A DNA stretch of 64,000 nucleotides from JAGVSR01 sp963825555 (GTDB lineage: Bacteria; Pseudomonadota; Alphaproteobacteria; Rhizobiales; Hyphomicrobiaceae): the NCBI GenBank assembly GCA_963825555.1, contig CAWGTZ010000009.1:109092-173091 (forward strand), read 5' to 3'. The notes below the pieces were generated by a model. The model searched no databases. It was not told the origin of the DNA and was given only the letters and a program-made list of their open reading frames with translations. Below, one piece after another: positions 53,238 to 63,156 of this stretch. The stretch's first letter is position 1. Every line of letters starts with the position of its first letter. The translations under genes were made by a program, and so were the position numbers.

Positions 53238-53978
53238 ATGGAGACCGCAGTCCGCGTGGAGGAAGCACAAGCCATTCCATTCGTTCCGGTCGGAGGCGCA
53301 GCACCAGGCCGTTCAAACAGGCCAATCAATCTCTGGGAAAGTCTCCGCGTCTACGGCTGGTACAAGCGCCGGCGCAAGACGCGTAAATCGCGCGTTGTTG
53401 CAGCAGCGGGTGTCTTTTCCTCCGCCGTGGCTGCATTGAAACCCGGCGATGTTTGTATCGATTGCGGCGCCAATGTCGGCCGCATCACGCGGATGTTTGC
53501 CCACACGGGCGCTACTGTGCACGCCTTTGAGCCTGATCCTGACGCCTTTGAGGTGCTCAGTCGTGAAGTCGGGTCGCTTGCGAACGTCATTCTTCATAAC
53601 GCCGCGGTGGGCGTTGGCGATGGCCTGGTGAAGCTCTATCGTGACAAGCGCCCGCATTCAGCATCTGAAATTTCGAGCGGTTCAAGCACTGTCGACGGGA
53701 AGGTCAACAATTCATCCGAAGCGTTTGTTCTCGTTGAACAGCTGGATTTTGCCACTGTTCTTCGAGAGATCGACGCCCCCATCGCCATCTTGAAGATCGA
53801 CATCGAGGGCGGCGAACTTGCTCTCTTGTCGGACATGCTCGATCAAGGACTGCACACCCGAGCAGGGCATATCTTCGTTGAAACACACGAGAAGCAGATC
53901 CCCAGACTGAGGAAGGGGTTCATGCAGCTGGAGCAAAGGTGCCGTCCCTTGTCCAACATTCATCTGGACTGGTGGTGA
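53238..53978 (+). CDS. FkbM family methyltransferase
   Basis: 246-aa SAM-dependent methyltransferase. SAM site VCIDCGANVGRITRMFAHTG, second acidic contact VHAFEPDPDAFEVL, and LKIDIEGGELALLSDM, the family's DIEG-E motif, followed by IFVETHEKQIPRL. FkbM proteins often O-methylate sugars of surface glycans. ATG 53238 is chosen for GGAG 7 nt upstream, although the frame is open to 53112. It stands alone, same strand as no immediate neighbour, at the island edge. Confidence 0.87.
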   Translation: METAVRVEEAQAIPFVPVGGAAPGRSNRPINLWESLRVYGWYKRRRKTRKSRVVAAAGVFSSAVAALKPGDVCIDCGANVGRITRMFAHTGATVHAFEPDPDAFEVLSREVGSLANVILHNAAVGVGDGLVKLYRDKRPHSASEISSGSSTVDGKVNNSSEAFVLVEQLDFATVLREIDAPIAILKIDIEGGELALLSDMLDQGLHTRAGHIFVETHEKQIPRLRKGFMQLEQRCRPLSNIHLDWW

Positions 53979-54780
53979 TCCTGTCTCTCCAACAGCGGCA
54001 GCGTTATCAAAGATGAGAATGATTGCATCAGAGTGTTTGAGGCTCTGACCTGTGTGGCAAGTGCGGTGCCGAGTTGTGACGCCTTGCTTCCGCACAACCA
54101 CTGATTACAAACGGCCGGTCTCCGGTTCTCTTTCGGGTCGTGCGACCGGTATCCGCATCACCGGTCTTCGAGGCGACAGCAGCAAGAGCGTGTCCAGCCT
54201 CAGTGGCTGACAATCCTCCCCGATGGGATGCCGAACAAGGCGAAAGCCGTCGCCGCGACCTTGACAACACGCCAGGAGGGACGAGCGAGGAGCCCTGCGA
54301 CATCAAGTTGTGGGGGCAGCTTGTGGTACTAAGCTCGATCGCAGCGTGATCCCGCACGAGATAGGGACTGTTTCGCTGCGCGGTTTGTCTGAGCACGACG
54401 GCATGAGGCAGGTTGTCTAGCTGCTGTGAACGTGCATCTCGAAAATGAAGTTTTCCACTGCGAGGATGGCTGTGCGAGCCATCGCAATAAAACAGAATTG
54501 ACCCAGGAAAGAGAATGCTGAGCGCGCACAAGGTTCTCGCTGTACTCGGTCGGCCATGGCCTCAGACGATGGAAGCGCGCAGCGGCATTATGGGTCTCAG
54601 CCCTATCAAACGCGCGCCGGGAGCGACATCGACTGGGCGCCGATTGCAGCTTGAGAATATCGATGTTCACAGGTCGACTAGCGCCGTCGATCCGGAGTGG
54701 ATTGGGATGCACCCACCCTAGTGAAACAAGCCAACAGGTCTGTTTCAGGGTTCATGACGCCAGACAGATGGCTATAACGA
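53979..54780. other. 802-nt gap, no gene recognised
   Basis: Open frames here (up to 167 codons on the minus strand, 54028-54531) have Ser/Arg-rich, family-less products and no ribosome site. The region may be old mobile-element debris, but I could not identify a transposase in it. Confidence 0.4.
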
Positions 54781-55830
54781 TCATGTGTCAATCGCTATGC
54801 CATGAATGCCCTCGCTAATATTTTCGCTCAATTGTATCACGCCTTGGTAAGCCAGCGTCGTCCGATTGAAACCTAGGATCGATGCCGGTGACGTTCCAAT
54901 GAAGATCCAGTCGTCGTTCATCGCCAGTCCACGCCAGAACAGCGACCGAGCCGTCGGGACGGACCGCTCTTCCCGCACCTGGCCGAAGAACCGTAACCAG
55001 CGTCCGAGCCTCCTCTCATTGGTGAGGCCTTTTGCAAACGGCGTCGCGTTGAGGTCGATAAGTGGCTGCACCTTTTCCTGGGTCAGTTCGCACTCGAGCA
55101 GCAAGCCGTGCTTGGTAGAAACCACATACGCCAGTTGCGGGCCCACAAATTCCAAGTTGTGAGCGCCTTCCAGCCAAGGATGGCGAAGCACGACTTTCAT
55201 TTCATTCAGGTTGAGAATCGCCCCCAACTTGTTGAGCAACGCGTAGACGCGATCTCCGTCGGCATCAATCGCATTGAGATGCAGATGCCCAGCCTTTCCT
55301 CTGTTGTGTAAGTCAAGATACCGAAGTCTGTTGTCATTCTGCTTGTTATGGTAGATTGTTTGTGGGATTTTTAACACAGAGCAGACCGCGGGTTGCTCTG
55401 TTGGCCACCAGAACTGTGGACTGACCAGCAACTTCGCATGTGGTCCTCCTTTCAACGACCGCTCAACCTCGGTCATCGATAGAACAACCGCTGTATTGTT
55501 CGCGGTGCTCGCAACAAACAAGCGATCGCCGCGCTTGGCGATTTCGTGGATCCCGGCGAAGTTGCCGTTACTGATCCTCCCGATCGGATTGAGAAGGCGA
55601 TCGCAAACCTCGATTGTGTGGTAGTTCGCCACCAAAATTGCGTTGTCTAAGACAACGATCCCTCGTCCGCCACGGGAGTTTCCGCGTGGGTTGGGATCAA
55701 TCACAGGCGGATCCTCCGGCACGACCGTCCTCGATGCGAGTTCAGCGCCAGTAGGCCACTCTGTGATGCGGACCATACCACCAGCAGAAACGGGGGCGTT
55801 CCGGATAACTGAAGTAGAGACGATTTTCAT
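54781..55830 (-). CDS. predicted beta-propeller-like protein, unknown function
   Basis: 349 aa from ATG 55830 (TTG start at 55851 also possible; neither has a good ribosome site). Repeated hydrophobic beta-strand patterns such as RGIVVLDNAILVANYHTIEVCD, GIHEIAKRGDRLFVASTANNTAVV, LNAIDADGDRVYALLNKLGAIL, GLAMNDDWIFIGTSPASILGF resemble propeller blades with a GIH/GIA sequence at two blades. Intact, unlike most island neighbours. Such proteins are sometimes linked to sulfotransferase and glycan clusters; function not known. Confidence 0.65.
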   Translation of the reverse strand: MKIVSTSVIRNAPVSAGGMVRITEWPTGAELASRTVVPEDPPVIDPNPRGNSRGGRGIVVLDNAILVANYHTIEVCDRLLNPIGRISNGNFAGIHEIAKRGDRLFVASTANNTAVVLSMTEVERSLKGGPHAKLLVSPQFWWPTEQPAVCSVLKIPQTIYHNKQNDNRLRYLDLHNRGKAGHLHLNAIDADGDRVYALLNKLGAILNLNEMKVVLRHPWLEGAHNLEFVGPQLAYVVSTKHGLLLECELTQEKVQPLIDLNATPFAKGLTNERRLGRWLRFFGQVREERSVPTARSLFWRGLAMNDDWIFIGTSPASILGFNRTTLAYQGVIQLSENISEGIHGIAIDT

Positions 55831-56062
55831 GGGTACAGCGGGCTTCGGCAATCATTCGGTGAAACAAGAGATCGAGATGGACACTGCAGAAAGTCGTAAT
55901 CAAGGCCCGCCTAATTGACAAGCGACAGAACGGTCATGCTCGAAATCGCACCCATTGCAGTCTCTTCCATGGCCCAAATTGGCCTGTTGCGCTGGCCGTT
56001 TATTCGCGTCACAACATCGAAACAACTCTGTCTTTTTAAACTCTCGTAGATGTCCAGCCCCC

Positions 56063-56203
56063 TCAGTCTGGGCCACTGATTTGCGGCTTCTCTAGCATCG
56101 TTTCGGGGTCCGGTGGCCGCATGCTGAGCGCGTGATGCGGTCGGATGTGGTTGTACTGCCGGAGCCACTGGGTGATGACCACGCGGGTGACCAGCTTCTA
56201 CTT
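56063..56203 (-). pseudogene. IS3-type transposase C-terminal remnant
   Basis: A 38-codon tail reads KLVTRVVITQWLRQYNHIR, then PHHALSMRPPDPETMLEKP and QISGPD, stop. This is the conserved end of the DDE integrase domain (W...YN..RPH.AL..RPP.P) of IS3/IS481-like elements. A stop codon lies just upstream in the same frame, so only a fragment is left. No terminal repeats were found. Marks past insertion in the island. Confidence 0.8.
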
Positions 56204-56303
56204 CGCCGCTTAATCGAACGAAGCAAAGCTAAATTGGACCCCAGCCTCGCCCACCGTTGTCCCCTCGAGTCAAGGACGCCAGTTTCCATGATCCGATAGC
56301 TGC

Positions 56304-57404
56304 TCAGAAGTTCCCTAGGCGGTTGCGTACCGCCCTCACACATCCCTTAAAGGCCAAAGCGACTGAGGGTCTTTCGCGATAGTCGATGTTGCCCGTAAGC
56401 CCGAAATTTTTTACAAACGTTACATTGTTCACCATGGCTGTTATCCGATGCCAATGCAAATCACCACCCCGTGGGCCGTCATGATTTCCATGCCCGCAAC
56501 CTTTTGCGGCCAACGGCGCCTTCAACGGGAGGAAATCAAACGCGGGACTTTGTCTAATATGACGGCCCAGTAGGCGGACAAATCCTTGCTCCTGATCAAA
56601 ATAGAGGCGACAGACGGAAAACAAAGTATCAATGCTGCTGGCGTCTATAATTACTTCGCGTCTATCCTTGTTAAGTTTCCACCGCAGCGGAAGATCCCAC
56701 AACTGTTCAGACAATGTGGTCATACCTTTTGTCAGTGCTGCTGCCCTAAAGATCCTGCAAGTTCCGCACGTTTGGTTGAATTGTTTAACTTGAAATGCCG
56801 CACGCAGCTTGAGCGAACTGTTATCCCAATCTAGGAGCGCGTGTACTCCATTTTTGATAATGAAACCATCCCGCTCCCCGAGGTCCGCCTCTGCGGATAA
56901 GACAGTCGCCATGAGATCTCGATGAAGATAGTCGTCGCCATCGCAAAGCAAAATGTAGCGAGGCATCCCTATGCTCTTGGCCCAAGTGATGCCAAGTATA
57001 TACTTAAGTCCCTTGTCGATTTTAACATCATTGCTATCGGCAGCTAGCAAGGGATGATTCCCTAAATTAAGGAAATAAACATGTGCTGGCATTTGCGCCG
57101 CCCATTCTGGAACCCTATGACAGACGATAACTACAAGCGGCTTTGGTCCATTCATTGCCAGCATGGAGCCAACGGCTGTCTTGAGAAGTCGCTCAACCTC
57201 GTCGTAGTTGCGGATTCTTGTTCCGTCCGGGTGGACCAACGGAACAATGCAGGCAAAGTCGCCAGTCTTGGCGGATAGTAATTCAAGGTTATGTTCAGCG
57301 CGAAAGCCGGGCTTTACCGACGGAAAATCCGCATTTGGGGGTGGCTTTCCAAGGAAGGAACACAATTTCTCCCAGCCGTCCCCTACAGGTACACCCAGTA
57401 CCAA
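56304..57404 (-). CDS. glycosyltransferase, in frame with a sulfotransferase tail
   Basis: The open frame is 366 aa. Its first ~36 residues (GDGWEKLCSFLGKPPPNADFP) are the C-terminus of the preceding broken sulfotransferase. From ~residue 48 a GT-A-like domain follows: FACIVPLVHPDGTRIRNYDEV, VVIVCHRVPEW, ILGITWAKSIGMPRYILLCDGDDYLH with the DGDD metal site, and a C-terminal region GGDLHWHRITAMVNNVTFVKNFG. I find no ATG, GTG or TTG in frame between the two parts, so either they formed one fused protein or the glycosyltransferase start is lost. Substrate unknown. Confidence 0.7.
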   Translation of the reverse strand: MVLGVPVGDGWEKLCSFLGKPPPNADFPSVKPGFRAEHNLELLSAKTGDFACIVPLVHPDGTRIRNYDEVERLLKTAVGSMLAMNGPKPLVVIVCHRVPEWAAQMPAHVYFLNLGNHPLLAADSNDVKIDKGLKYILGITWAKSIGMPRYILLCDGDDYLHRDLMATVLSAEADLGERDGFIIKNGVHALLDWDNSSLKLRAAFQVKQFNQTCGTCRIFRAAALTKGMTTLSEQLWDLPLRWKLNKDRREVIIDASSIDTLFSVCRLYFDQEQGFVRLLGRHIRQSPAFDFLPLKAPLAAKGCGHGNHDGPRGGDLHWHRITAMVNNVTFVKNFGLTGNIDYRERPSVALAFKGCVRAVRNRLGNF

Positions 57405-57906
57405 AAGTATCCGCGGGACGCTCCGTGATGTTCAGGGCACCCATTGAAATGCTCGCTATGGAGCCTTCGGGAAACGCTCTTCGTTAAATGTGGTTACCCC
57501 ATAATGAGCAAGCCGAACATCCCGAACAAAGCTAGGTCGAGGATCTGGATTGGCTTCAAACTGCTTGCGGATAGACGCAAGCCACGACTCGACCCGGACG
57601 AACAGTCAGGATGAATTTCGATCCAGGATAACGCCCGTCCAATTCCCTAAACCATGTTGCCAGCGGCAAGTCAGTCACGGCGTCAAGTTCACGGAAATAG
57701 TCTTCAGAAAAGTCCCCAGACATCCATTTGTTGAGCCCAAGCTCTCGCATGTGCCGAAAGGTTCCGGCTCTGTAGCCCAACATGGATAGAGCGGCATAAA
57801 GGGAAGTCGTACCGGTCTTCGAAAGCCCGATACCCAAGACCTTGAACCTCCAGACATCCGCCGAACTTTCGCTGCCTCGCCTTGCACTACATTTAAAGGT
57901 TAACAT
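57297..57906 (-). pseudogene. sulfotransferase family 4-like, frameshifted
   Basis: PAPS-dependent sulfotransferase pieces in three frames. N-terminal: FKVLGIGLSKTGTTSLYAAL (5'-phosphosulfate loop SKTGTTS), MSGDFSEDYFRELDAVTDLP, FRELDGRYPGSKFILTVR. Second frame: RVESWLASIRKQFEANPDP, FVRDVRLAHYGVTTFNEERF. Third: VGDGWEKLCSFLGKP to the end. At least two or three small indels (near 57590, 57460-57410) are needed to rejoin them. The last piece runs into a glycosyltransferase. ATG 57906 lies inside a palindrome. Confidence 0.85.
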
Positions 57907-57918
57907 ATATTTATGTTA
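57901..57918. promoter_or_regulatory. AT-rich inverted repeat over a start codon
   Basis: TAACATA-TATT-TATGTTA, perfect 7-bp arms, covering the ATG of the minus-strand sulfotransferase in the gap between two divergent sulfotransferase genes. Could be an operator or promoter element for both. Confidence 0.4.
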
Positions 57919-58016
57919 TTGCTACGGTTGAAATTTCCGAACTTTAGACGGCCAGGAACACATGTTGACCGTGAAAGCCAAGTTAGAAAACGGGTTAGGC
58001 ATACGGAGTTAGCAGG

Positions 58017-58614
58017 GTGATCAGCGAAGCTCTTAAATTTGTCTTTGTTCACGTGCCCAAAACTGGCGGGAACAGCATACAGAATATATGTTTACCTTGG
58101 GCAGACGATCGATTAACAGCTGAAGCTCCGCATCAGGACGGTTCTGATCGCTTTCAGTTGGCAAACTTAAAATATCCACAACTAAAAAAACACTCCACAC
58201 TAGCTGATTATCATGCGGTGCTCGGCGAAAGATTGCTAACTTTCCGAACTTTTGCGACGATTTCGGAAAATTCCTTGGGATCGAATGATTTCTCATTATT
58301 TTTCACCACATCTAGGTAACCGTTACTTTGACCGCAACCGTTTTATCGCGCTTGTGCAGCGCGTGCCAACTATCGAACATTTTATATCATACGAATGCAG
58401 AGAGGGTGTATTTCGCCGAAGGGTGACAAGAAAGATAGATTTTCTCATGCGGTTTGAGAACCTCAATGCCGACTTTCGTGAGGTTTGTAGAAAACTTGTA
58501 CTGCCTTTTGACGGTGAATTGCCGGTGCGAAACAAGTCTAATCACCAACCGTATTCTTATTACTATGATGAAGATATAAAGAGAGCTTGTTATATACCGT
58601 TTTTGGTGTGTTGA
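58017..58614 (+). pseudogene. sulfotransferase family 2-like, one-base frameshift
   Basis: N-terminal piece FVFVHVPKTGGNSIQNICLPW with the PAPS-binding HVPKTGGNS, then QLKKHSTLADYHAVLGERL and FRTFAT in frame one. Frame two continues RKIPWDRMISHYFSPHLGNRY, the typical R-x-P-x-x-R 3'-phosphate site, and KIDFLMRFENLNADFREVC. Removing one T from ATTTCGG near 58258-58264 rejoins them; span 3n+1. AT-richer than the backbone. No strong ribosome site. Role in glycan sulfation is inferred from family. Confidence 0.85.
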
Positions 58615-58650
58615 TATTGAGTTAGTCAATGCATCCCGAAGGTTGATGAA

Positions 58651-59489
58651 ATGACGGTCAACAAACTTGAGATACGAATTGCCGCTCTGCAGCGCACGGG
58701 CCATCACGCCATTATTGAATGGATGCTTGATGGTATCGAGGGGAAGCGCATCTTCCTCAATAATGTCAGGCCGGGCAAGCCGGTATTCAATCCAGAGTGG
58801 ATAATGGTCATGCGGCCCGATCACAGGCTCATACGTCGAGGGTTTGCTGCTTACGACCTTATGTTGGATGTTTCCGGAGCATTTCAAAAGAAAGATGCCC
58901 TTATATATACAATTACGAGAATACGCCTCTCGAAATTGCATTTCCACAAAACCTCGAAAAGTTGCGAGAACATGATGTTGGAAAAAGCGAGAGGATCGCT
59001 GACGTAATAGTTTGCCGTGATCCACTCAATAATGCAGCAAGCTATTATAAGAAATTTGCCGAAAAGTACTCGGATCGAGAGTTTGCGGATTGGATGCAGC
59101 TATGGTGCGACTATGCGGAGGCTGGCATGTCGACAAAGACGCTGCATGGTAAAGCAGTTATTCCAATCCACTACAGTCTATGGGTTGCCAGTGCGAATTA
59201 TCGTAAAATGACTGCGTTGTTGCTTGGTTTTATTGATGGCGGGATCCCCAGACAAACAGCAAAATGGGGGCAGGGCAGTTCATTCGCGCAGGGGGTCCCA
59301 ACCGAAACCGAGGTCAATCACACAGAGCTAAGACGGCGTTGGGTGGCACTCCGAGACGTGAAGAGATTTCAGGCACTTTTTCGTGACGCAAGGGTGCTGA
59401 GAGTGTCGCGGGAATATCTGAAGGCGATAGATGACGCGGAAGGCCTAGAACATTTTTCGGAGTTCAGTAGGTGTGCGAAACTTGGATAG
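58651..59489 (+). pseudogene. P-loop sulfotransferase-like gene, frameshift in a TA repeat
   Basis: First part EIRIAALQRTGHHAIIEWML, FLNNVRPGKPVFNPEW up to FQKKDALIY; second part in another frame NYENTPLEIAFPQNLEKLRE, ADVIVCRDPLNNAASYYKKF (3'-phosphate-like R-D-P), WGQGSSFAQGVPTETEV. Removing two bases from TATATATA (58902-58909) joins them into ~279 codons. QRTGHHAI replaces the standard PKSGTT loop, as in a divergent sulfotransferase-like branch. Same strand as, and 36 nt after, the preceding gene. Confidence 0.8.
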
Positions 59490-59753
59490 GTCTTTAGCGC
59501 TTGGCTCCTCTGTAAGAGACGCACCAGCGGCGTGGTCAACATGAAGTCGATATCATTGTTGATCCACCGGAGTTGGCTCCAGGCGCGGTTGCATCCGCGA
59601 AAGAAGCTCCGCGCGATCGGTCGAAGGACATTTATTCCCCGTGGGATGTTTGAACTGAGCGATGTCTGGCGGGCATTTATCCTCATAGAAAAGGTTTCGG
59701 TGAGACGTGAAAATTTATCGATGATCACCTCGTCTTGATGCAGGACGCAATGC
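59490..59753. other. gap before IS630, possible small fragment
   Basis: A 68-codon open frame (59532-59738; HPRKKLRAIGRRTFIPRGMF) has no recognised family and no ribosome site. Possibly a remnant of a surface-glycan gene; otherwise nothing seen. Confidence 0.3.
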
Positions 59754-60929
59754 TAGTGTTCCTTCCGTCCCTGACGGAGGATTTCGCTGGTCCTGCAAAT
59801 CAGTCATGCTCTCCTGATGAGAGAGAACATATCCTTCGACGTGAGCGTGGCTGACCGGAAACGGCTTCTCGCCATCGCGGCCGATCGCAACACATCGGCC
59901 AAGGTCGTGTGGCGCGCTAAGATCATCCTGGCCACCGCCGACGGGCTCGGGACCATGGCGATCATGCGCGAGACCGGCAAGTCGAAGCCCTGCGTCTGGC
60001 GGTGGCAGGAGCGTTTCATGCACGAGGGTGTCGACGGGCTTTTGCGCGACAAGACGCGGCCGCCTGGCACGCCGCCGCTGCCCGAGAGCGTGCGTCAGAA
60101 GGTTCTCGCCAAGACCGCAAGCGAGACGCCGCCGAGCGCGACGCACTGGAGCGTGCGGACGAGATGGCGAAAGCCACGGGCATCAGCCGGACGAGCGTGC
60201 AGCGCATCTGGAAAGAAGCCGGGCTGAAGCCGCATCTTGTTAAGCGCTTCAAGATCTCGACGGATCCGATGTTCGAGGAGAAGGTCACTGACGTCGTCGG
60301 ACTTTATGGATATGAACCCGCCCGATCGGGCGCTCGTCCTCTGCGTCGACGAAAAGAGCCAGATCCAGGCGCTCGACCGCACCCAGCCCGGCTTGCCGTT
60401 GAAGAGGGGTCGCGCCGCCACGATGACGCACGACTACAAGCGGCACGGCACGACCACGCTGTTCGCTGCCCTCGATACGCGCACCGGCCGCATCATCGGC
60501 GATTGCCAGCCCCGGCATCGCGCGAAGGAGTTCATCCTGCTTCTTGCGTCGGATCGACCGCAGTGTGAGAACGACGCCCGACATCCATCGGCTCGACAAC
60601 TACGGAACGCACAAGACGCCCGAGGTGAAGGCCTGGCTCGAGAAGCATCCACGCTTCCATCTCCACTTCACGCCGACCAGCGCTTCGTGGCTCAACCTCG
60701 TCGAGCGTTTCTTCGCCGAGATCACGATCAAGGGCATCCGGCGCGGCGCCTTTGCCAGCGTCGCCGAACTCGAGCAGGCAATCTGTGAATACCTCAAGGA
60801 ACACAACGCAGACCCCAAGCCCTTCGTTTGGACGAAATCGGCCCAGGCCATCATCAAAAAGGACCGGCGCGCCCTTAAGCAGCTGGCCCTCCAATACGAT
60901 GGGAACCAACCGTCAGAGTTGGAACACTA
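59754..60929 (+). mobile_element. IS630-family insertion sequence
   Basis: 1172-bp element (59756-60927) bounded by TA duplications at 59754-59755 and 60928-60929. Terminal inverted repeats begin GTGTTCC at the left end and, on the other strand, GTGTTCC at the right end, and both contain CTGACGG further in. It carries one broken transposase. TA duplication and size are typical of IS630/Tc1-mariner elements. GC content is higher than in the flanking island, so it probably came from a higher-GC host or the backbone. Confidence 0.9.
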
Positions 60930-60930
60930 G
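59817..60930 (+). pseudogene. IS630 transposase with at least three frameshifts
   Basis: DDE transposase in four frame segments. Segment 1: DVSVADRKRLLAIAADRNTS, HTH-like region MAIMRETGKSKPCVWRW. Segment 2: EMAKATGISRTSVQRIWKEA. Segment 3: ALVLCVDEKSQIQALDRTQP (first catalytic Asp), HDYKRHGTTTLFAAL. Segment 4: DIHRLDNYGTHKTPEV (second Asp) and HFTPTSASWLNLVERFFAE (catalytic Glu). Small insertions near 60160, 60308 and 60541 explain the changes. The final stop TAG uses the TA target base pair at the element end. It cannot make a full transposase as read. Confidence 0.88.
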
Positions 60931-61868
60931 TAGAGAGGTCCGGGAGTGTGCTCCAGGAGCTTGTAGCGAATGGTAGAGGCTTTCAGGTTGTCGCTCAGTT
61001 CCGGAAAATGACTGAAAAGTGCTGCCAGCTGTTTGTCGTTGCCGCCTCCTGCGCCATTTCAGTGTCCCACAGCTCGGGGCTGATGCTCACGAACTTGTCG
61101 AATTGGCCTTGTATCATTCTTGCCCAAGCAAATGGCTGGCACGTTTCTTAGTCTTGCCATCGCCCAAAACCAAATGTCATCCCCGGTCGGGCAAATGTTC
61201 ATGGCTAAACTCTCATCATGAAGCATGTCGCCAAGGTCGATGTTTGCCGGATAATAGATGCCGCCAACACCTGTTAAGAAGGTCAGCTCTGGTGGGCTCT
61301 GAAGGTTAGCTTTGCCCCATTGCCTATAGGGTAGCAGCACGCCCTGCTCAAATCGAATTTCCCAACCGCGATGGCCAATAACGGCATTAGGATAACTTTG
61401 TGCGGCATCTACTAGTTTCTCCAGTAGGTCTTTCTCGTAAAAAAGATCATCGTCTATTGTGACGATATCTCGATCGGGGTAAAGCCGTTTTGCGGGCAGA
61501 AACTTTCCGTAGGACCTGATGTTTTTGTCAATCCACAGGATCTCTAGGCCGCGGTCTTGCTGTTTGAGTAATGTTTTTGGCAGGCGCCTATCTTGAAACT
61601 CTTCACGGGATAGAACCAAGATTATTCGAGACGGTTGCAGAGTTTGTTGAAGCATACATTCGATGGGTATCCAGACCGAGTTTATTCGCGCTGGAAATGA
61701 AGTCAGGCTAACGATTGGTGTGTCGGAATCCTTATTAAGACGATATTTTGCGGCGCGTGCTTGTAGTGCTAGTGTTTCCAAAAGCTCAGTGAGTTCCCAC
61801 TTGAGAAGGGTAACCTTCGCCCGCGCTTTCTTCGAGCGGCGGATTTTTTTAATTGTCCGTTTGATCAT
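60927..61868 (-). pseudogene. glycosyltransferase with two compensating frameshifts
   Basis: Glycosyltransferase-like protein. Main part 269 aa: IVSLTSFPARINSVWIPIE, GLEILWIDKNIRSYGKFLPA, RDIVTIDDDLFYEKDLLEKLV (DDD metal site), GHRGWEIRFEQG, LTGVGGIYYPANID, PTGDDIWFWAMA. It stops at 61059 as read. FDKFVSISPELWDT in another frame and GGNDKQLAALFSHFPEL back in the first frame extend it to a stop at 60927. So two small indels (~61125 and ~61065) cancel. The natural TAG stop coincides with the IS630 target TA. Confidence 0.75.
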
Positions 61869-62322
61869 TTGTTGGGCCCCGTCTCAGCAATTCAGGTAGC
61901 GTAACTACGGTATTATATCCTGACGCTCAATCCTTTGTATTTTCGGCTCTGCCTATTGGTCTGGTGAGCAGAGTGCTTGGACGTTTCTTCCGGTCATCGG
62001 TGCTTCTGAGCAAAGGTCCTTCCTGCCTAGTCGTCAGTTGTGTCATGCCTCGGCGATTTCGCTTAGCAAGCCTGCTCAAGCGCGAGTGTCGGATTAAATT
62101 TTATTGTCTGTATCGAAAAATTGGCATTTCTTAGGTGTCCTGGTGTGATTGTGCTCATTCATTTTTCCCGTTCCAAGTCTTATGATACAAAGGCACTTGG
62201 CTTGCGGCTTGCACAAGATTTGCGCTGGTGCGCCCCGCGAGCGGGGGCTGCGATCGACCAAGTAGCGGAAATGCCTTGAACTGGAGGGAATGGAAGTGAC
62301 TGTTGCGGACGCAACGCGGAGC
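61869..62322. other. 454-nt AT-richer gap, no gene recognised
   Basis: Holds likely promoter sequence for the minus-strand glycosyltransferase and the 3' side of the next gene. No clear terminator or RNA gene was found; open frames have no family resemblance. Confidence 0.4.
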
Positions 62323-63156
62323 CTATCCATTCTCAAAGATCTGAACGCCGCCTGGGTGGGAAGGTCGTGCGATCTCTTGGATCATTCTATAGTCTTGCTC
62401 GTATTTGCAGTGGATAAAGTCTGTCAGTTCGTCCGTTATAAAGTTGCTCTTATGAAAGAGCAGTGCCTTGGCGCTGTCGGTTTCTCAACTCTGAAACTGG
62501 CGTATCTATTACGTTCTCCGTGCCAGTGCTTCCGGCGGTCGTGGAAGCGTTGACTTTCCGTCCGAACCATTTTTGTGCTGCGCCGGTTCCGATGAATTCC
62601 GTCATTGTTGATGAAAGCTGGTCCAGTGCGATCGGTCGCGAGTAGGGAATGTTCCGTAAGTGTGATTTCTGCGGTGCTAGGTGGCAATCGAGAGAGTTGA
62701 AATCATTTTGTGCATAGAGCATGAAATCGCGAAAGGTCGCGTGTTCCAGATCGATGCCGGTTAGGCTTTCGAAATTCGTGCGGATATCAGCATTGTTGTC
62801 GTCATCAACGAACTTATTCGTGAACACGGATACAAACCGTTCCACGGGATCTCTATAGACAAAAATTGTCTCGTCGTAGCGAGAAAGGTCGACGTCGCCT
62901 TTTCTCGGGGCAGGGCAAAGTATTTCATGTTGCCCTGGATGTGATAGCGATCGTTTTTTTCCTGGCCGAGGGCTTTTTTGATGGCATAGGTCGGATGGAG
63001 GCGCCGGTTGATCAATCGCTTGAAGGCGGTGCAGGCATTCTTGCGGATGTAGGCATACAGGATGCGCCTGCCACCAATTGTAATGTTATAATGGGGGCTC
63101 GGCTTCCAGAATTCCCCGGCCGCAAAAGAGGGTGTATATGTCATGATTACCACCAT
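62323..63156 (-). pseudogene. sulfotransferase family 2-like, two frameshifts
   Basis: Piece 1: SPHYNITIGGRRILYAYIRK, NACTAFKRLINRRLHPTY (K-N-A-C-T loop in place of K-T-G-T). Piece 2 in another frame: DETIFVYRDPVERFVSVFTN (R-D-P...R phosphate site), DLEHATFRDFMLYAQ. Piece 3, back in the first frame: TDSAKALLFHKSNFITDELT, IHCKYEQDYRMIQEI. Indels near 62880 and 62480 cancel, leaving a 3n span. ATG 63156 overlaps the TGA of the next gene (TGATG). Confidence 0.82.

Noticed and set aside
54028..54531. 167-codon minus-strand gene in the island gap
   Set aside because: No ribosome site, no family resemblance and Ser/Arg/His-rich composition.
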